Translations under genes and position numbers: made by a program
Notes under the pieces: model-generated
Told to the model about the DNA's origin: nothing
The model's database searches: none
Seen by the model: the letters and a program-made list of their open reading frames with translations, nothing else
DNA from: Patiria pectinifera
Taxonomy: Eukaryota; Echinodermata; Asteroidea; Valvatida; Asterinidae
Length of the DNA stretch: 64,000 nt
Reading direction: 5' to 3'
Assembly: GCA_029964075.1 (NCBI GenBank)
Contig: CM057150.1
Location: 4,751,717-4,815,716 of the forward strand
Part shown: piece by piece, positions 60,479 through 64,000 of the stretch
Layout of the letters: every line of letters begins with the position of its first letter
Numbering within the stretch: the first letter of the stretch is position 1

Positions 60479-60715
60479 AAGTTCGTTTTTATGAGATATA
60501 TTTTTCCCAAAGTTCGTTTTTATGAGATACATTTTCTCGAAGTTCGTTTTTATGAGATACATTTTGTCGAAGTTCGTTTTTATGAGATACATTTTCTCGA
60601 ATTCGTTTTTATGAGATACATTTTGTCGAAGTTCGTTTTTATGAGATACATTTTCTCGAAGTTCGTTTTTATGAGATACATTTTCTCGAATTCGTTTTTA
60701 TGAGATACATTTTAC
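60479..60715. repeat. 30-bp minisatellite, eight copies
   Basis: Units of GTTCGTTTTTATGAGATACA followed by TTTTCTCGAA or TTTTGTCGAA repeat eight times. Two units have lost one G. The first unit is the most diverged. It lies about 380-610 bases upstream of the gene B start codon. Confidence 0.9.
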
Positions 60716-60740
60716 GGAGTTACGGAGTTTTATGAAGTTA

Positions 60741-61080
60741 CGGAGCCCCTAAAGGGACATCCAAAATTATTTTCTTATCTCGTGCGCACGACATAATATC
60801 TCGTCATCGTGCGCACGAGATAATTATCACGTGCGCACGACATATATCTCGTGCGCACGAGATAATTATAAGTATTAACGGAGCTTGCTGCACGTGCAGC
60901 GGACGAGTTTGTGTGTAACGAAAGCAGCGTGTCAGGTACGGAGCCCCTAAAGGAACATCCAAAATTATTTTTTTATCTCGTGCGCACGACATAATATCCC
61001 GTGCGCACGACATAATTATCTCGTGCGCATGAGATATATGTCGTGTGCACGAGATAATTGTGTCGTGCGCACGAGATAAA
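60741..61080. repeat. Palindrome cluster (TCGTGCGCACGA) in two related blocks
   Basis: The 12-base palindrome TCGTGCGCACGA or a close variant occurs about ten times, often as CTCGTGCGCACGAGATAATT. Both blocks are preceded by the same ACGGAGCCCCTAAAGG and ACATCCAAAATTATTTT (near 60741 and 60938), so a unit of roughly 195 bases was duplicated. Confidence 0.8.
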
Positions 61081-61876
61081 TGCCGTTGGGAACAAATGAA
61101 TGAATGATGGTATACTATGAGGACTTCACATACATTCCAGGTCATCCAGGGACCAGTAGGTGTACTGTATGCAGTCAGTCGTGAGGTTCAAGCAAGGGTC
61201 GCCGGGTTCGGACTATGAAATTCCACATAGCGTCGGACTAGGTCTAGACTTCTGAGCAGAAGAAGGGTAGTTTTGTACCGCGCTGCCTATAATTCAGTTA
61301 AGGGGTGATCTTCTTTGGCTTGGAATTTCTCCCAAAAGTCATATGGTCAAACCACCAAAAATTTAAACGAAAGTAAAAGACGACATGTTGATTATTATTT
61401 TTATTTGCAGCCTGAACACCCGTAAGAGTTTTCTGTATTTTAAAAAGAACTTTGAACTATGAGGATTTATCATTGTTGTCTATGGGAATTCATTGTTCCC
61501 AAGTGCGTGTGAAGCGCAGCTGGGCGAAAATTAAAGATGACAGCCGCCGTATAAAAACGCCAAGTGAAAAGAAGGGAAAACTAATGATCTTACGAATCCA
61601 GGGGACAGCTATAGACAAGCCCCAATCTATGACGCGTATATAATTTTATTTTGTAATTACTGCTCCTACAATGTGCTTTATTTTTATGCAGAAAATAATT
61701 AACGCAAGTTAACGCAAGATTTTAATGGTAACTTCCGATCGGGTGATGTCATCAATCTCTCCCCCTTCAACTTGTTGTTAGCATGAAGCTGGTTGTATAC
61801 ATCAATAATAATAATGATTTTAGCAAACCTCGCCACACTCACCAACTAGTTATTCATTTTGGACATTTTAAACCTG

Positions 61877-61890
61877 CCGCTAGAGGGCGC
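61877..61890 (+). promoter_or_regulatory. CTCF-like motif upstream of gene B
   Basis: CCGCTAGAGGGCGC agrees closely with the conserved animal CTCF core. It lies about 1.8 kb upstream of the gene B start codon. Sequence alone cannot show occupancy. Confidence 0.35.
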
Positions 61891-62825
61891 TCTAATATTT
61901 TATGACGTCACCGTTAATGTTTTTTTGAAGAACAACTTAGCCAGAGCATACATCGTTGAAAGTTTACATCTTTTGCCAATTTTAAATCACAAGGCACTTC
62001 CGGTTTCAGCCAGAAGTAAGGGTCACATGATTATGCACGTAATATCAAAAATGAAGACCCTGGATTATTCTATCAATTCCCGCAAAACAATCAAGTTAAG
62101 GTTTTTTACGGTTGAATTTATATTGATTTTAAATATTTTTTGAATATTAAAAGTCTATGAGTCTATAACATAATAACAGTAATGAGAAACTGAGTAAGGA
62201 ACAACAAAATATTAAATTAACCCACAACTTACTAATGTTAATAATCTACAAATCTACGACTGTTAGCAAATGATAAATTATTAGAACAGCAATATAGTGG
62301 CATGCCAGGACAAACAAACAAAAACAGTTTACAAACATGACTAGACCAACAAGAAACAAAGAAAAGAACAATAATCTGAATTCTCTGCAGAGTGTAAATG
62401 AATTGATCTAAAACTGCATTAGAATGATTGCTACAGAATGGAGTCGAATTTTGAAATCTGCCATTTGGAAACAGGAAAGACGAATTCAAACGGTGTTGAC
62501 GAATGATCAGGTGCTTAAAAAGGTCTGACCAAATTTTACAATTAAATGATAAAGGAAGTGATTTTAGCAACTGTATGTCAATTCAATTGTTAAATTAAAC
62601 GAACACGAATACAGCGGTAGGTGAATATTTATCGCAAACCTGAAAACGGATTAGCCAGTTAAACCTTAATTGCAGGTTGTTGACCTTAAAAATTAATACA
62701 AATCCTTCGAGGCAAAAGCTTGCTTGAGCGCCAAACTGTGATTCGTTCAATTTGCGCAATTAAGATCGTTCTGATGCAGCATTCGGTAAAAAGTGTTTCA
62801 CATTACTTTCAGAACAAAACGTCAT

Positions 62826-63064
62826 GGGCCAATTTCACGGCGCTGCTCAACACAAAAATTTGCTTAGAACGAAAAAGTCTGTCTTATAAAAGCACGTTAA
62901 CAGCTAAAACTCCGTGCGATGTATATTGCGCGTGATTAGTATTCAGCTGTTGTTTGCTTGGCATGAAAATTACGTGGAGTTTTGGCCGAAAACCTGCTTT
63001 TATAAGCCAGACTTTTTTGTGCTAAGCGAATTTGTGTGCTTAGCAGCGCCGTGAAATTGGGCCC
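62826..63064. mobile_element. Foldback MITE, relative of 12300-12538
   Basis: GGGCCAATTTCACGGCGCTG at the left and CAGCGCCGTGAAATTGGGCC at the right are inverted. Inner CACAAAAATTTGCTTAG and TAAAACTCC/GGAGTTTTG segments also match the other copy. No clear target duplication remains. Confidence 0.75.
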
Positions 63065-63291
63065 TGCAGGTCTTTTCGGTATCTGAGATGATGACGACAC
63101 GAATGACCAGCAACAGTGCCAGTCACGCCAACTCCATCCGACCTCAACCCGGAAGTATTTTCTACTGACCCAGATTATATTTTACTGCTTACGGACCGTC
63201 GAGTAGGCCCAGGTCTTGCTTGCTTTTTTAAACTAACTTCGCTTTACAGCATCCCGACTTTCTCATTTCATTGACATCCTGTGGTACTTGG

Positions 63292-63406
63292 GGCATGGGT
63301 TTTAAACTGGAGTGTCGGAACGGCTACGTTCTGCGGGGTGAGATGGAACGGATCTGCCAAGACAACGGCGAATGATCCGACAACCAAGACCCCTCTTGCG
63401 AGGCAG
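63292..63406 (+). pseudogene. Orphan sushi exon with premature stop
   Basis: The frame reads GMGFKLECRNGYVLRGEMER then ICQDNGE, a TGA stop at 63373-63375, SDNQDPSCEA, and a phase-1 GTGAAG donor. Cys2-Cys4 and the Gly-Tyr of a sushi domain are present. The stop sits where the conserved Trp codon should be (TGG to TGA). An AG acceptor is possible at 63249, but the first Cys region is not convincing. No neighbouring exons of the family were found, so this looks like a relic of a third family member. Confidence 0.7.
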
Positions 63407-63819
63407 GTGAAGCACTGGATTCTCGCCATTGTATCTGTTCATATATAACCAGCAATGCCTTATCAAAGGCCGCTGATGGCCGCCGATTGCAAGGCACTCT
63501 GGGAAGCATACCACAGTGATTAACGCGTGCGCACACAGCGTGCGCGCTCGGATGTGTTAACTCCAAGTCACCGGTTATTGAAAATCTGTCCAATTCAATT
63601 CAATATAACGTTGATTTATATCTAACCATGAACAAAATACAATTCATATAGCATGTACATAACGGGAAAATAAATATAAATTTTGCAGTGGAAAAACATA
63701 TAAGTAAAATTGCACTACTCTGCTTTCCTTGAATCGCTTTGGAAGAAATATGATAGTGTACATTGTATCATATTTAAGGAAAAAGATATAGCAATGACAG
63801 AAGAAAAAAAAATCTTCGT

Positions 63820-63891
63820 TAGCAAAGCGAGGTTTCGAGCCTCGGACCTCTGTGTTATGGGCTCAGCACGCTTCCACTGCGCCACTCTGCT
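63820..63891 (-). tRNA. Initiator tRNA-Met-like gene, degenerate
   Basis: 72 bases in the same frame as the intronic array copies, minus strand. Anticodon loop CCCATAA is kept, but the anticodon stem (CTGAG/CACAG) has two mismatches, the acceptor stem one, and the T loop reads GCTCGAAA. It is probably a pseudogene and part of a second cluster. Confidence 0.65.
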
Positions 63892-63990
63892 TTCATTGAT
63901 TACTTACGTAAAACAAGAAATATTGAGAGTGTACGTTGTGACCAATATCAAAAAAAAAAGATTTAGCACTGACAGAAAAAAAATCCTCGT

Positions 63991-64000
63991 TAGCAGAGCC
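63991..64000 (-). tRNA. 3' end of another initiator tRNA-Met copy, cut by the window
   Basis: The last ten bases, TAGCAGAGCC, are the reverse complement of the 3' acceptor end of these tRNAs. They lie about 171 bases from the start of the previous copy, close to the array step. Only this end is visible. Confidence 0.5.

Larger units (their letters stand above)
60103..64000. other. Upstream region of gene B and right flank
   Basis: No intact gene. It holds the 30-bp minisatellite, the TCGTGCGCACGA palindrome cluster, a CTCF-like motif at 61877, a MITE (62826-63064), a sushi exon relic (63292-63406) and minus-strand initiator tRNA copies at the edge. The gene B promoter should lie in its first part, but no core promoter element is evident. 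Confidence 0.55.

Noticed and set aside
60473..60703. 76-codon frame repeating FMRYIF
   Set aside because: Translation of the 30-bp minisatellite; non-coding.

Overview
The window is animal nuclear DNA. It holds two large, intron-rich genes with canonical GT/AG splice sites. Introns and flanks are AT-rich and packed with tRNA-derived SINEs, miniature inverted-repeat elements (MITEs), minisatellites and homopolymer runs. Domain content, intron style and repeats suggest a marine invertebrate, perhaps a deuterostome such as an echinoderm. The exact taxon cannot be fixed from the sequence.

Layout: 1-2513 is non-coding. Gene A (+ strand, start codon 2514, stop 31256, 21 coding exons, 1163 residues by my joining) encodes a type I membrane protein: signal peptide, NIDO, E-set-like region, AMOP, VWD with a GDPH motif, two sushi domains, one transmembrane helix and a charged tail. 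Positions 31257-36837 lie between two convergent genes and hold mobile elements. Gene B (- strand, start codon 60102, stop 36838, 23 coding exons, 1305 residues) is a diverged paralog with the same domain order plus an extra sushi domain and a Ser/Thr-rich stem. Several exons have identical lengths in both genes (125, 153, 146 and 177 bases) with the same intron phases, so the pair is an inverted tail-to-tail duplicate. The architecture matches the Mesh (insect smooth septate junction)/SUSD2 family, which points to an epithelial surface or junction role; that role is inferred from the family.

Inside gene B, antisense in the intron between its second and third sushi exons, lies a tandem array of initiator tRNA-Met genes with a repeat of about 163 bp: five full-length copies plus degenerate copies at both ends. 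A degenerate copy and the edge of another lie on the minus strand at the right end of the window. Positions 60103-64000 also hold a 30-bp minisatellite, a cluster of palindromes, a MITE and an orphan sushi exon with a stop codon at its conserved tryptophan.

I found no CRISPR array, operon, or intact transposase or reverse transcriptase gene. The observations most worth following are a duplicated segment in gene B that could give a 40-residue in-frame isoform, the intronic initiator-tRNA array beside a duplicated sushi exon, a 47-bp perfect copy of splice-site-flanking intron inside a foldback element, and a set of short elements with clear target-site duplications, some nested in others.
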